From Fragilaria crotonensis (Eukaryota; Bacillariophyta; Fragilariophyceae; Fragilariales; Fragilariaceae), in assembly GCA_022925895.1 (NCBI GenBank), contig JAKSYS010000048.1:99099-163098 (forward strand): 64,000 nucleotides of DNA. Reading direction: 5' to 3'. How positions within the stretch are numbered: the stretch's first letter is position 1; each line of letters starts with the position of its first letter. Below, one piece after another: positions 1 through 8,866 of the stretch. The translations under genes and the position numbers were made by a program. A model generated the notes under the pieces. It was not told where the DNA came from. It did no database searches and saw nothing but the letters and a program-made list of their open reading frames with translations.

Positions 1-2
1 CT

Positions 3-467
3 CGTAAGCTTGGAAAGGGAGTACAGAGTTCTGGTCTCGCTGTACGACTGGTCCTGAGACCAATTATGTCTGCTGACGTACTTCTGCGACAACCCTTCCG
101 TGCCCTTGATCAGTCAAACGAAGACGAAGCTAGGCTCGCAGGTGCCTTGACGAACGTCGCGGCATCAATCCGAGCGGAATTCGGAAAGAAAGTTCTAGAT
201 CTTGACTTCGAGCTGCCACCTGGATTCCACACGGAAAGTCAACTCCCGCTTCCCACGGCACTAAATGAGCTCACGAGTGTCCTTCATCAGTACGTCCAAA
301 ACGGCGCACAATGGACCCAGGAGAATAACGTCCTGGACGGATTCGCATCCCACGTGTCATTCTCCAGACTCGTGTACGACGCAGGACTCTTTGTGCTTGA
401 AGTTTCACCTCCCATAAAGCGAGCGAGAGTGAACGTTACGCCCGACGATGAATTAGCTGTCCTCTAG
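3..467 (+). CDS. 3' end of an unknown protein (5' truncated by window edge)
   Basis: The frame stays open from base 3 to the TAG at 465-467. The ATG at 66 need not be the start, and this is probably the last part of a longer gene. The visible C-terminal part is soluble, has no membrane segment, and contains an acidic, helix-prone stretch followed by a basic patch near the end (IKRARV). I do not recognise the family. Its last 15 bases overlap the last 15 bases of the convergent CDC123 gene, so the two transcripts must overlap at their 3' ends. Confidence 0.5.
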   Translation, partial: RKLGKGVQSSGLAVRLVLRPIMSADVLLRQPFRALDQSNEDEARLAGALTNVAASIRAEFGKKVLDLDFELPPGFHTESQLPLPTALNELTSVLHQYVQNGAQWTQENNVLDGFASHVSFSRLVYDAGLFVLEVSPPIKRARVNVTPDDELAVL

Positions 468-1571
468 GTCAGGAATGTCGTCCGTTTCTTCCGACGGTTT
501 CTTGCACTTGGCCATGAATTCGTGAAAAGCGGTTGCATCAAATCCGGACATGGACGCCAGATCAACTGCATCGATTGGAGCACGATAGGACGCCAATGGA
601 TCTTGATGAATTTGATTTACAGTTTCCACCACTCTTATTTCTGGTCGTCGGTTTTCCTGGCTTAAATCGTCGTGTTCTTCGGATTCCCTACGGGCGACAC
701 TCAAAAGGTCATCCCAGGAAAACAACAACGGGTCAGTTTGCTTGCCCCATACATTAAAGTCTAGAAGCCACACGCGATCCTGTTTATCAATATAAACATC
801 AAAAACAAAGTTTCCGCTCCCAGGAAAGTTCTCATACACGTAGTCCTCATAAAAGTCAAGAATTTGCGATCGATAGCGCATCATTTCAATAATGAGGTGA
901 GGGAAGTGTTGCGTGTGATTACGCTGAGAGATGGCCACGATATCACCATTCCATACAAAACAACGAAACTCCATACTGGGATTGAAGTTGCACCACTGCC
1001 TGAGAACAAGCTCATAGGATATGCTGGTTGGTTTCTCGCCGACGGAATTATCGAAGGCGTACAGCATGTCGTGCATGACAAAGTCACTGCTCTTGAGGAG
1101 AATGTAGACATCTCCGGGAGTACAACATTTGAGAGTTCCGCTATTGATCCATGTGGCATCCTTGGGGCAAGACCAGTTCAGTTTCGGCATAACCGTCCCA
1201 CCCAAGGAATCAATGGCTGATTGGATTTGTTCCGTAAGGCCTGGAAAACAAAACTCGTGGCACTCGTCAATGTCGTCCTCCTCAGCCCAGCTGTCATCAT
1301 CATCATTTTTAATGGGTATATGGGAAGATACCAACGTATCTCCGGCAGGAAGTCGCACGCCGTCGCTCATCACGTAGTCCCGAAATAGAGGGGGTAAAGG
1401 GAGAATAATAGACTTAACAGTCACACTTCTGCGCCTATATTGATCTTTTGGAAGCGATCTAAATGTGTTGTACCATTGTGAGAATTGGCAGGCAAGAATC
1501 TCATCAACCTGAGGAATCGGATCGCTGCAGGACGGCGTTGTCACAGTTGCGGTATCGACAGGGGATGCCAT
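453..1571 (-). CDS. CDC123: CDC123 (D123) family eIF2 assembly factor
   Basis: Single exon of 372 aa. In yeast and animals CDC123 is an ATP-grasp-like chaperone that promotes assembly of the eIF2 heterotrimer in the cytoplasm. Family blocks seen include PKLNWSCPKDATWI, TLKCCTPGDVYILLKSSDF, LRQWCNFNPSMEFRCFVW and VWLLDFNVWG; the last carries the Asp/Asn metal- and ATP-binding region. The family's usual length is about 330-360 aa. The frame is open for another 76 codons upstream to an ATG at 1799, but that extension is low-complexity and comes from GTAC-rich promoter-like DNA. I therefore start at the ATG at 1571 (MASPVD); an ATG at 1646 is an alternative. The tail ends in an acidic peptide, as in other members. 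Confidence 0.9.
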   Translation of the reverse strand: MASPVDTATVTTPSCSDPIPQVDEILACQFSQWYNTFRSLPKDQYRRRSVTVKSIILPLPPLFRDYVMSDGVRLPAGDTLVSSHIPIKNDDDDSWAEEDDIDECHEFCFPGLTEQIQSAIDSLGGTVMPKLNWSCPKDATWINSGTLKCCTPGDVYILLKSSDFVMHDMLYAFDNSVGEKPTSISYELVLRQWCNFNPSMEFRCFVWNGDIVAISQRNHTQHFPHLIIEMMRYRSQILDFYEDYVYENFPGSGNFVFDVYIDKQDRVWLLDFNVWGKQTDPLLFSWDDLLSVARRESEEHDDLSQENRRPEIRVVETVNQIHQDPLASYRAPIDAVDLASMSGFDATAFHEFMAKCKKPSEETDDIPDLEDS

Positions 1572-2403
1572 TGTCGATCTGAAATCGGAGTATTGAAAGG
1601 CATGGGATGCACCCTGTAGTAGACGCTGGAGTTTGTCTATATGCATAAGTACAAGTACCGTAGAATACAGTGCACACTCGTGCTCGAAACTCGGAGTACA
1701 GGTACTGGAGTACTGGCGTACGGAGTACTCTGGACATGAAACATGAGCACTGAGCACAGTAGTTCCGGTACCTGTTACTGTAGCAGTACGTGTCCACATT
1801 CTATGTGAACTGGGTGCGAAAAGGGGTTACAAGTGACAACTCGTGAGTCGTCGATGTGTCAACAATTGAAGCGTCGAAGTTTACATGAGGGGCCAATAGT
1901 ACGGTACAAGTACCTGGTACTCCAATGCTCCAGCTATGTAGTGCACAGTGAAGATTTCGAGCGACCTTGTCCTGAACACGTTTCACACAGCATCTAATTT
2001 GTTACGGCACGTCTCGACATCATTGCAGTCGTCATCATGACGTCAGATAGAGAGAATGCTCTGTTCTCACGGACTTTAATGTAAGTTCCTTCTCAGTACG
2101 GACGGCTCAATGCTGATAGGAATCGCGATCCAAAAGAGTCGGTTAGAACGTATCACACGAAGAAGGACGCACGTCAGTGATGTGAACAACAAGTTGTGGC
2201 TGAGATACGTCACTATAACGTCTGTCTAATCCATACGCCTTCGTAGGCAGCTCGAAATGTGTACGCCGAGCATATGCAAATGTTTATAGGTTTCTCCACA
2301 CTTTGACTTGCAACGAGCAGAGAGCATAGGTAGTCTCTGTGACTGTCGTTATTGAATTGCCACAGATACCGACTGCATTGAACACGAACAAACAAGGGCA
2401 GAG
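1572..2403. promoter_or_regulatory. Divergent intergenic region between CDC123 and the 2-hydroxyacid oxidase
   Basis: About 830 bp lie between two outward-reading starts and presumably hold both promoters. The first 400 bp are crowded with GTAC/AGTAC words (for example 1650-1790 and 1900-1920). A TGACGTCA-like CRE core sits at 2037-2044 (ATGACGTCAG). No gene is supported here. Confidence 0.4.
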
Positions 2404-3857
2404 ATGATTTTCAATCCTCACAAGTTCGGAATCCACAAAGTGCTGAAGTACATCCCCCTGAACGCAATCTTCGATGCTCCCTACAAGCGGGCCCTGAAGC
2501 GGGCAGTAAATATTGCTGATCTGCGTACCATTGCAAAATCTAGAGCTCACAAGGTCAGTTATCACCCCTGTTTGCGCGTCTTTCAAGCAGAATGGGCCCT
2601 GCTCAGAGTCGGTATAGAAGTCGGAGATCATTGTTAGCGTGGCCAAGGCATGGGTGTCCAATCAACTCACTCACCGGTTTACTCACTCTATGCTACACTC
2701 GACCTCTTCAGATGGTGTTCGACTACCTTGATGCTGGCGGTGATGACGAAATCAGTCTTCGTCGTGGTAAGGACGCCTTCACTGAGTTGGAAATGCACTA
2801 CAAAGTGTTGGCTGGAATCAAGCCTCCGCTTGATTTGTCAACAAAGATTTTTGGCATGGACGTCAAACTTCCGTTCTTCGGATGCCCTACTGCTGGAAAC
2901 AGAATGTTCCACTGGGAAGGAGAGACTGCTGCTGCCAAGGCGGCCCAGCACCACGGTACCATGTACGGCCTCTCATCCCTGGCGACTACCGGCATTACTG
3001 AGATCGGGACATTGCACAATGGACCAAAGGTCTTCCAATTGTATGTTTGGAAAGACCGTGAGTTAGTGAAGGAAGTCATCGCCAAAGCAAAGGAAGGAGG
3101 TTTCAACGCCCTCGCTCTTACGGTGGACTTCACCTGGTACGGAAACCGCGAGCGTGACATCCGCAATGACTTTTCTATCCCACCAAAGTACAACATTACG
3201 CAAACTCTCGGTGCGATCGCCAAGCCAGCGTGGACGTACGATTTTCTCTCCCACGAGCCTTACACCTACGCTTGCATCAACCAAGATGTCCCTGCTGACT
3301 CTCTTGCCGCCTTTGTCAACAGTCAGATCGCGCCCGAGTTCGGTTGGAAGGATGCTGAGTGGCTCCTAGGAGAATGGAATGGGCCGGCTGCAATCAAGGG
3401 TGTGGTTCGCCCTGATGATGCGAAAAAGGCGGTCGAAATAGGGTTTTCAACAATGTGGGTATCGAATCATGGAGCTCGTCAGCTTGACACGTCTCCAGCT
3501 ACGATCGATGTTCTCCCGTCGATTCGTGAGGCAGTTGGGCCAGATGTTGAGATCATCATGGATGGTGGTATTCAACGTGGTACAGACATTGCCAAGGCCC
3601 TCGCACTCGGTGCTGATTCAGTGGGAGTTGGTAAGGCGTATCTCTGGGGTCTTGCTGCCGGTGGTGCTGATGGTGTGATTAAGGCATATGACATCCTCAA
3701 AGTGGAGCTGGATCGCGCTATGGGTCTGCTTGGAACACCTACCGTTGCTGATCTCAAGAGAGAAGGACCTTCGTTGATCAAACGCAGACACCCAAGTTCT
3801 CGTGATTACCCAGACATGTACGCTTTCCAGCGTGGCTACGGAGGTGGAATCGTTTAG
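2404..3857 (+). CDS. GOX: FMN-dependent 2-hydroxyacid oxidase (glycolate/lactate oxidase family)
   Basis: Two exons, 2404-2553 and 2712-3857, give 431 aa. The intron (158 bp) starts GTCAGT and ends CTTCAG, and it restores the family block SRAHK-MVFDYLDAGG. The enzyme oxidises a 2-hydroxy acid such as glycolate or lactate using FMN. Visible residues are the active-site Tyr of FDYLDAGG, the second Tyr in FQLYVWKDRE, catalytic His in SNHGARQLD, and the FMN-phosphate loop DGGIQRGTD with GADSVGVGKAYL. The Trp that plant glycolate oxidases carry in LSSWATSS is Leu here (LSSLATTG), as in lactate-type members. The C-terminus (GYGGGIV) has no PTS1 signal. The N-terminus is about 30 residues longer than plant GOX and lysine-rich, so a mitochondrial location is possible. 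In photorespiration the substrate would be glycolate; the substrate choice is not settled by sequence. Confidence 0.9.
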
Positions 3858-3964
3858 TAACATAGTTTCGAGTTTCGACTACTCTTTCCTACCGATGACT
3901 TCGAAATCACAGCATAGTAGATACTGTAGTACAAACTAATTTTCAAGGATCTTCGTTTTCACTG

Positions 3965-4210
3965 TTACTCCTTGGGCGCTCTCTTGATCGTCTCATGCAC
4001 CGCGCGATTCGCTGGCTTGGCCGTTTCCGTTTCGTCGCGCTGAATTGCCTGGAGGATCTCCTTGGATAACTTCTCCAATATGACAACTCTATCTGTTTCT
4101 ATCATTACGGCACCGGGAGAAAGCTGGACGTAGACTGATCCCTTTGTGTTCCCACTGCATAGCTCTGCCTGCGCAACTCGTAGAGCCTCAAGACTTGCGG
4201 CGCTCGACAT
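3965..4210 (-). CDS. Small prefoldin-like protein (81 aa)
   Basis: Complete short ORF with ATG at 4210. The order is a helical N-terminus, a short beta-rich stretch GSVYVQLSPGAVMI, then a coiled-coil-prone helix (LEKLSKEILQAIQ) and a basic tail. This layout resembles prefoldin-like beta-hairpin/helix proteins, but the similarity is by eye only. It is convergent with the oxidase gene, with 107 bp between stops, and its start lies 217 bp from the copia LTR. The function is not assigned. Confidence 0.5.
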   Translation of the reverse strand: MSSAASLEALRVAQAELCSGNTKGSVYVQLSPGAVMIETDRVVILEKLSKEILQAIQRDETETAKPANRAVHETIKRAPKE

Positions 4211-4427
4211 GGTCTATTGCGTTGCAGGATGGTGCCTTAAGCAATTGAAGTTGCGTGTGACGTAGGAAAGATGTGTTACCATAAGATGAATCATGAATCA
4301 TGAATCATCTACAACTCCTGACCTTTCATCTTACTCTCATGTCGCGTAGGCGAGAGTGGGGATTGTGCGGATGGAATTCCGACTCTCCACAGGTCGCAGC
4401 TCGCAGCTGAGATTTGTGTGAGCTGGT

Positions 4428-4577
4428 TGAGTAAAAACGGGCGATAAAAGAAGGGACAACGATAACGAAGACGTTCTAACTAAGATTATAACACGAATAT
4501 AGCATGCGGGTGCACTCTTACCGCATACTGTCGTACAGTCGTACGGGACACGAATGTTACTTGAGCACCTTTAATCA
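4428..4577 (-). repeat. 3' LTR of the copia element
   Basis: 150 bp, identical to 10860-11009. Read on the minus strand it begins TGATTAAAGG and ends TTTTTACTCA. It contains an AT-rich TATATTC/GTTATAATC stretch usable as a core promoter in the 5' copy, plus several GTAC words. Confidence 0.95.
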
Positions 4578-4592
4578 GTCCCCTCGACCTAA
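4578..4592 (-). other. Polypurine tract of the copia element
   Basis: Directly upstream of the 3' LTR on the minus strand lies AGGTCGAGGGGAC. It is mostly purine and in the position where plus-strand DNA synthesis is primed in LTR elements. Confidence 0.65.
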
Positions 4593-4732
4593 TGTTAGCA
4601 CATTGGTGGGAACGTTAGGTCGTTCACATTCGTACAAATAACTCTCTCTCGACTCACAATGATATTTAGTTGACATGCAGTAGTGTCAACAAGGAAACCC
4701 GTAATAACCTTCGGACCTCGGTGAGGGGGTCA

Positions 4733-7700
4733 TCAATTGTGATCGGCGATATCATAAAGGATCAATCCAACCAGATGGTCACGCTTTTGCCCACCGGGAA
4801 TTATTTTCGTACAAATGTCGGCCGGGTTTTCATTCGTAGATACATGGCCGGTTAAACATTCACCCATCGCAACAGCTTCGCGTATAGCATGATAGCATAC
4901 TGCGTTCGATTTCTTCTTTAGGATAGACTCCGGGCGCTGAGTGTTGTGGATTACCGACATGTTATCACCATAGATATATGACGGTCCAGATAACTCAACA
5001 CCCATCATACGCAATTTGTATCGGATTCCTCGGAGTGCTTCCATTCCTTGCTTCATAGCAACGAACTCTGCGCCGAAGACACTTGTTTCAATTGTCGCCT
5101 GCTTCTTCGAAAACCAGTTGATGGGCGACATATTCAGATAGATCAGAAATCCCGTCCGTGATCTTCGAGTTCTCTTGTCGCCAGCGTGATCGGAGTCAAC
5201 GAACATCCGGAGGTCAACGTCCTTACCTCTGGGTGGTGGGGAATTAGGAGGTATCGCTTCTCTCACGTCGCCATAGAATGCTCTCCAGTCACATTCTTTA
5301 AATGCTGACATGTCCACAGTGGCGTAACTGGGATCGAAAACGATACGTGCATTATGTTTCTTCTCGAGATAGTTAAACAAATGGAAGATAGCTTCCAAGT
5401 GCCCTTGTCGTGGCAAAACCATGTACGATGCGAGCTCAGAAACTTCCGTGATGATATCAACACGTCCCAATTCCACGCACCATCGCAGCACGCCGACTTG
5501 CGACTGGTAAAAGGCCGCTTGCCCGGCATCCAACTCTGGGGTCGTATCTAACTCTGGGGCATAGTTGATAGGGAACGGGCCACTCGTGCGTTTTGCCCAT
5601 TGATAATTCGGGAAGTGCTGCTTGTGAAATTCCTTCACGTTCGCCACGGCTGCCTGAATGTATTTACTGGACGACATTGACCAGGCATTTACTCCATTCG
5701 GGAGAGTTGTTATTCGAAGTTTCGCTCCAAGGTAGAAGTCGGGTTCGCCAATCGATCCATCCTTTGTCTTAAAGAAGTGGTCAATTTCCTTGAGCGACTT
5801 CGTGCTATCATGATGTACAACAAGTATATCGTCAACATATAGCAGGCAATATGCATAATACTTGTGTCCATCCGATGGTCGGATCTCAGGCTTGAGCCAT
5901 ACATCTGGGTCGGCGATGCAGGACTGCCAGCCAAGATGTCGCATACAGTCTGCGAGGTGATTACGGAATGACGCTCCCGCAGATTTTAAGCCATACAAGG
6001 CGCGAACGATTAGTGCCTTCTTACCGGCGTCATTTCCGAACTCCGGGCCGAGTCGGCACCATATCTTTTCACCCACAGGGGCAGTTAGATAGGCGTTCTC
6101 TATATCTGCTGTCTTGACCTCGAGGTCATTTAGAGCGGCCAGAGTAAGAGCAATCCTTACGGATTCGCGAGAGACAACGCTTGCATATGTAATCGAGGCG
6201 GGCGTTTCCGTCATGTGGCCCCCCGCGACCAAGCGAGCCTTTCGTTGGAAGTTCTCCATTTTGACATCAAAAACTAGGTGGCATCGGATTTCCTGGAATG
6301 TCAGCGGTGGTGACTCGTCATCATTGATAAGTTGGAATGCCACCCGAACCTTTGACATCTCCTTACGTACCGCATCCTGCCACATCGTATTGCCGTTTTC
6401 TTTGTCCAGTCGCACACAATCATCCCAAGTCTTCGGGATTTCGATCCCGAACTTATGCGATCGTCGATGATAACGATTGTTGACCGCAGCGATTATCCTA
6501 TTACGACGTTTAAGGGTATAAGGAACCCACCAGGCGAAGGCAGGCTCCGTATCAATCCCTTGAGTCACGGCATAATCCGCGAGTTCCACCGGATTTGATT
6601 CTTTGAGGTCAGCAAGTCTCTCCCAAGAGGTGCTGCCGTCCTTCCATTCGACACAGAGTTTCCAACCCCTTGTCGTCTTTTTCAGCTGCTGATTTGACCC
6701 ATGTTTGATGTGCATGTCTGCCCGATCAAGAGCCGAATCGTCCTTCCGGTGACCCACGATGCCAGCCAGCAGAAGGTACTGGTTCCCTTCAGAGTCGCAC
6801 ATGGCATACATATTCTGCGCAATTATGTTCGCAGATACCTCGGCATACTGACCGTCGGCGAATTCAACCTCGTAGGTTCGGGTGTCGAGGATCGGATTCT
6901 TGTTGGCCTTTCCGATCACATTACCATCCAGTGACCTCTTCCGACCACGAACCTTTCCACTCATCATCGAGTCCCCTATCGGTAGGGTAACGCTGGCCCC
7001 GACATATTGATCGTACGTATCAGGGTCAGGTTCGGGTTCGTCGTCAGCATCCGCAAATTGCGTGGACTCTCCATCCACATCGTCATCGTAGCTCGGGTAT
7101 ATCGGCGTACCGAGATGTTCCAGCTCAGGATCATTGATGAAGTCTTCGTACTTAAACCCTTCCCCGAGTATTAAGTTGACCTTATTTGTGAACTCACGCC
7201 GTTTGTGCGACATGGTTTCATCCGCTAACTCGTCGTCAGTCAACGAGCGAACAGTTGATCGGTAAACCACTTTACCATTTTCTTTCAAGACTTTACGAGT
7301 CATGGCCGGCCCGATGTCAATTGCCGGTCCCAAATCCCTACCAAGGACCATTGCATCATCGGGATATGATACGGACGTATCCCGAAACATGACCCAATCG
7401 TACCATGCGAACAATGCGAATGGGGAAATATCAGCGGTTTCGCCACTAACTATCGTTTCCGGAACTTGACCGCCAAGTTTATAGATGTCGTGCGCTGTCA
7501 TCGAACGGACGTACGCTTCTCGCTCGAGGCAGTCGTCCCATAGTCGCTTCGGAGCCCCCGAGCGGACCATCTGACGCCCCACTCCCTTTTTTAACTCGCG
7601 TATCGCCGCTTCTGCCGCGTTCGACCATGGAGAGTGTGGCTCGGTTTGCTTCACGTGAACTCCAGCCTCTCGGCATTTCTTCCTGAACATTCCCTTAACT

Positions 7701-8866
7701 TGCTCTAGGGCCCCGTCCATAATCATTGTGTTGGGGACACCTTCTCTCTGGAATAGGAGCGACAGCCCCTCGTGGGCTTCAGACTTCAGCTTCATCGGGT
7801 AGGCCCGGCACCAACCATCCGCAGTCGCGAAGATCTGGGCGTACGAATTATTGCGCCTCGAAGCCGTCTTCGATATAAGAGTGTCAGTAAAACACTCAAT
7901 GGGTAATCGCCTGTATCGAAGCTGGCGATCGTTCGTCCGAAACCTTCGAGACAGGGTCGGGTGTAGGACAGTCCGGATCCCGCGTTGTGTCGTCGTGCTC
8001 ACAGTCCGTCGGGCCGTGGCCTTGTCAATACCCCAGTTGCGGGCGAGCATATCAGGGTCGAATTGGTTACCGACTGAATTACGCTTCAATACGCTAATCA
8101 TTCGGCTCAATTCAAGAGATAGTGAACGGTCGTCAAACGTAGACGATGTTGCAGCAAGAGACAATAAAGCGGCATCGTTTCCAGTGCCAATAGAAAGTGC
8201 ATGCGAAAATGTCTTGGTCACGGAGCATAGGCGTCGAGACGGAGGCGACGCTCCAATCCGGTCCCCTGTGGCCAATATCATTTTTGTGAGTGCGTCCTCT
8301 TGCGTGGCATACGAGGTGTCATGTGGGTCGTATTCCGGTTCGTCGCTCGTCAAGGTGAAATGCGGAAGCGACTCGTACTCTTCCGGTGTTGGCTTTCGTG
8401 TGGGAAAGGACGAGGTAACACCGTGAAGGGAAAGCGGAATGACGTATGGTTTATTCGGATTGTTTGTTGGAATTGCAATTGAGTGAGTCAAGTCAGTCAA
8501 GTTGTCAGTGAGAAAGCGAGGCGTGTCACTTATCGTCACGTCATTCAGACGGACTTGCATTGTCGAAAGCAAATTGTGTTCCAACTCTGGCACCAAGATT
8601 GCTTGATGAACAAGCAAGATGATAGTTTCGCCAGTATACGGGTCGTTGTAAGCCAGTGCCGCCGACACCTGGCGCAAGTTGTTGGTAATCGGTCCGCTAG
8701 GGTGAAAGCCAGACACGTTTATGGGTCGATCATAATCGTGGACTACTAATGCATTACGGCCCACAGCACATTGATCCGCGTGAGAATCCAAGTCGGTCCG
8801 AGATTCATTCGCGACGGACACGTCGATTGACCCGAGTACCCTCACAGCAGCAACAACGGACAAATG
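4733..8866 (-). CDS. pol: copia Pol polyprotein (PR-IN-RT-RH), in frame with gag across a TGA
   Basis: About 1,376 codons in the same frame as gag. After the gag TGA (8869-8867) the frame reads His-Leu-Ser-Val and has no ATG near its beginning, so it is most likely translated as a gag-pol fusion by readthrough. Domains by rough residue: aspartic protease with DSHAD (26-30); integrase around 300-430 with its Asp residues and the NAAE glutamate; reverse transcriptase around 860-1040 with YVDDILV near 1008; RNase H from about 1220 (FVDSDHAG, GAEFVA, GDNMSV) to the end. The order IN before RT places it in Ty1/copia. No internal stop or frameshift is present. Confidence 0.95.
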   Translation of the reverse strand, partial: HLSVVAAVRVLGSIDVSVANESRTDLDSHADQCAVGRNALVVHDYDRPINVSGFHPSGPITNNLRQVSAALAYNDPYTGETIILLVHQAILVPELEHNLLSTMQVRLNDVTISDTPRFLTDNLTDLTHSIAIPTNNPNKPYVIPLSLHGVTSSFPTRKPTPEEYESLPHFTLTSDEPEYDPHDTSYATQEDALTKMILATGDRIGASPPSRRLCSVTKTFSHALSIGTGNDAALLSLAATSSTFDDRSLSLELSRMISVLKRNSVGNQFDPDMLARNWGIDKATARRTVSTTTQRGIRTVLHPTLSRRFRTNDRQLRYRRLPIECFTDTLISKTASRRNNSYAQIFATADGWCRAYPMKLKSEAHEGLSLLFQREGVPNTMIMDGALEQVKGMFRKKCREAGVHVKQTEPHSPWSNAAEAAIRELKKGVGRQMVRSGAPKRLWDDCLEREAYVRSMTAHDIYKLGGQVPETIVSGETADISPFALFAWYDWVMFRDTSVSYPDDAMVLGRDLGPAIDIGPAMTRKVLKENGKVVYRSTVRSLTDDELADETMSHKRREFTNKVNLILGEGFKYEDFINDPELEHLGTPIYPSYDDDVDGESTQFADADDEPEPDPDTYDQYVGASVTLPIGDSMMSGKVRGRKRSLDGNVIGKANKNPILDTRTYEVEFADGQYAEVSANIIAQNMYAMCDSEGNQYLLLAGIVGHRKDDSALDRADMHIKHGSNQQLKKTTRGWKLCVEWKDGSTSWERLADLKESNPVELADYAVTQGIDTEPAFAWWVPYTLKRRNRIIAAVNNRYHRRSHKFGIEIPKTWDDCVRLDKENGNTMWQDAVRKEMSKVRVAFQLINDDESPPLTFQEIRCHLVFDVKMENFQRKARLVAGGHMTETPASITYASVVSRESVRIALTLAALNDLEVKTADIENAYLTAPVGEKIWCRLGPEFGNDAGKKALIVRALYGLKSAGASFRNHLADCMRHLGWQSCIADPDVWLKPEIRPSDGHKYYAYCLLYVDDILVVHHDSTKSLKEIDHFFKTKDGSIGEPDFYLGAKLRITTLPNGVNAWSMSSSKYIQAAVANVKEFHKQHFPNYQWAKRTSGPFPINYAPELDTTPELDAGQAAFYQSQVGVLRWCVELGRVDIITEVSELASYMVLPRQGHLEAIFHLFNYLEKKHNARIVFDPSYATVDMSAFKECDWRAFYGDVREAIPPNSPPPRGKDVDLRMFVDSDHAGDKRTRRSRTGFLIYLNMSPINWFSKKQATIETSVFGAEFVAMKQGMEALRGIRYKLRMMGVELSGPSYIYGDNMSVIHNTQRPESILKKKSNAVCYHAIREAVAMGECLTGHVSTNENPADICTKIIPGGQKRDHLVGLILYDIADHN

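Noticed and set aside
1572-1799. 76-residue N-terminal extension of CDC123
   Set aside because: It is low-complexity translation of GTAC-rich upstream DNA and absent from the family; the ATG at 1571 gives the normal length.
7851-8426. 191-aa plus-strand frame
   Set aside because: Antisense shadow of the copia pol gene; no family features.
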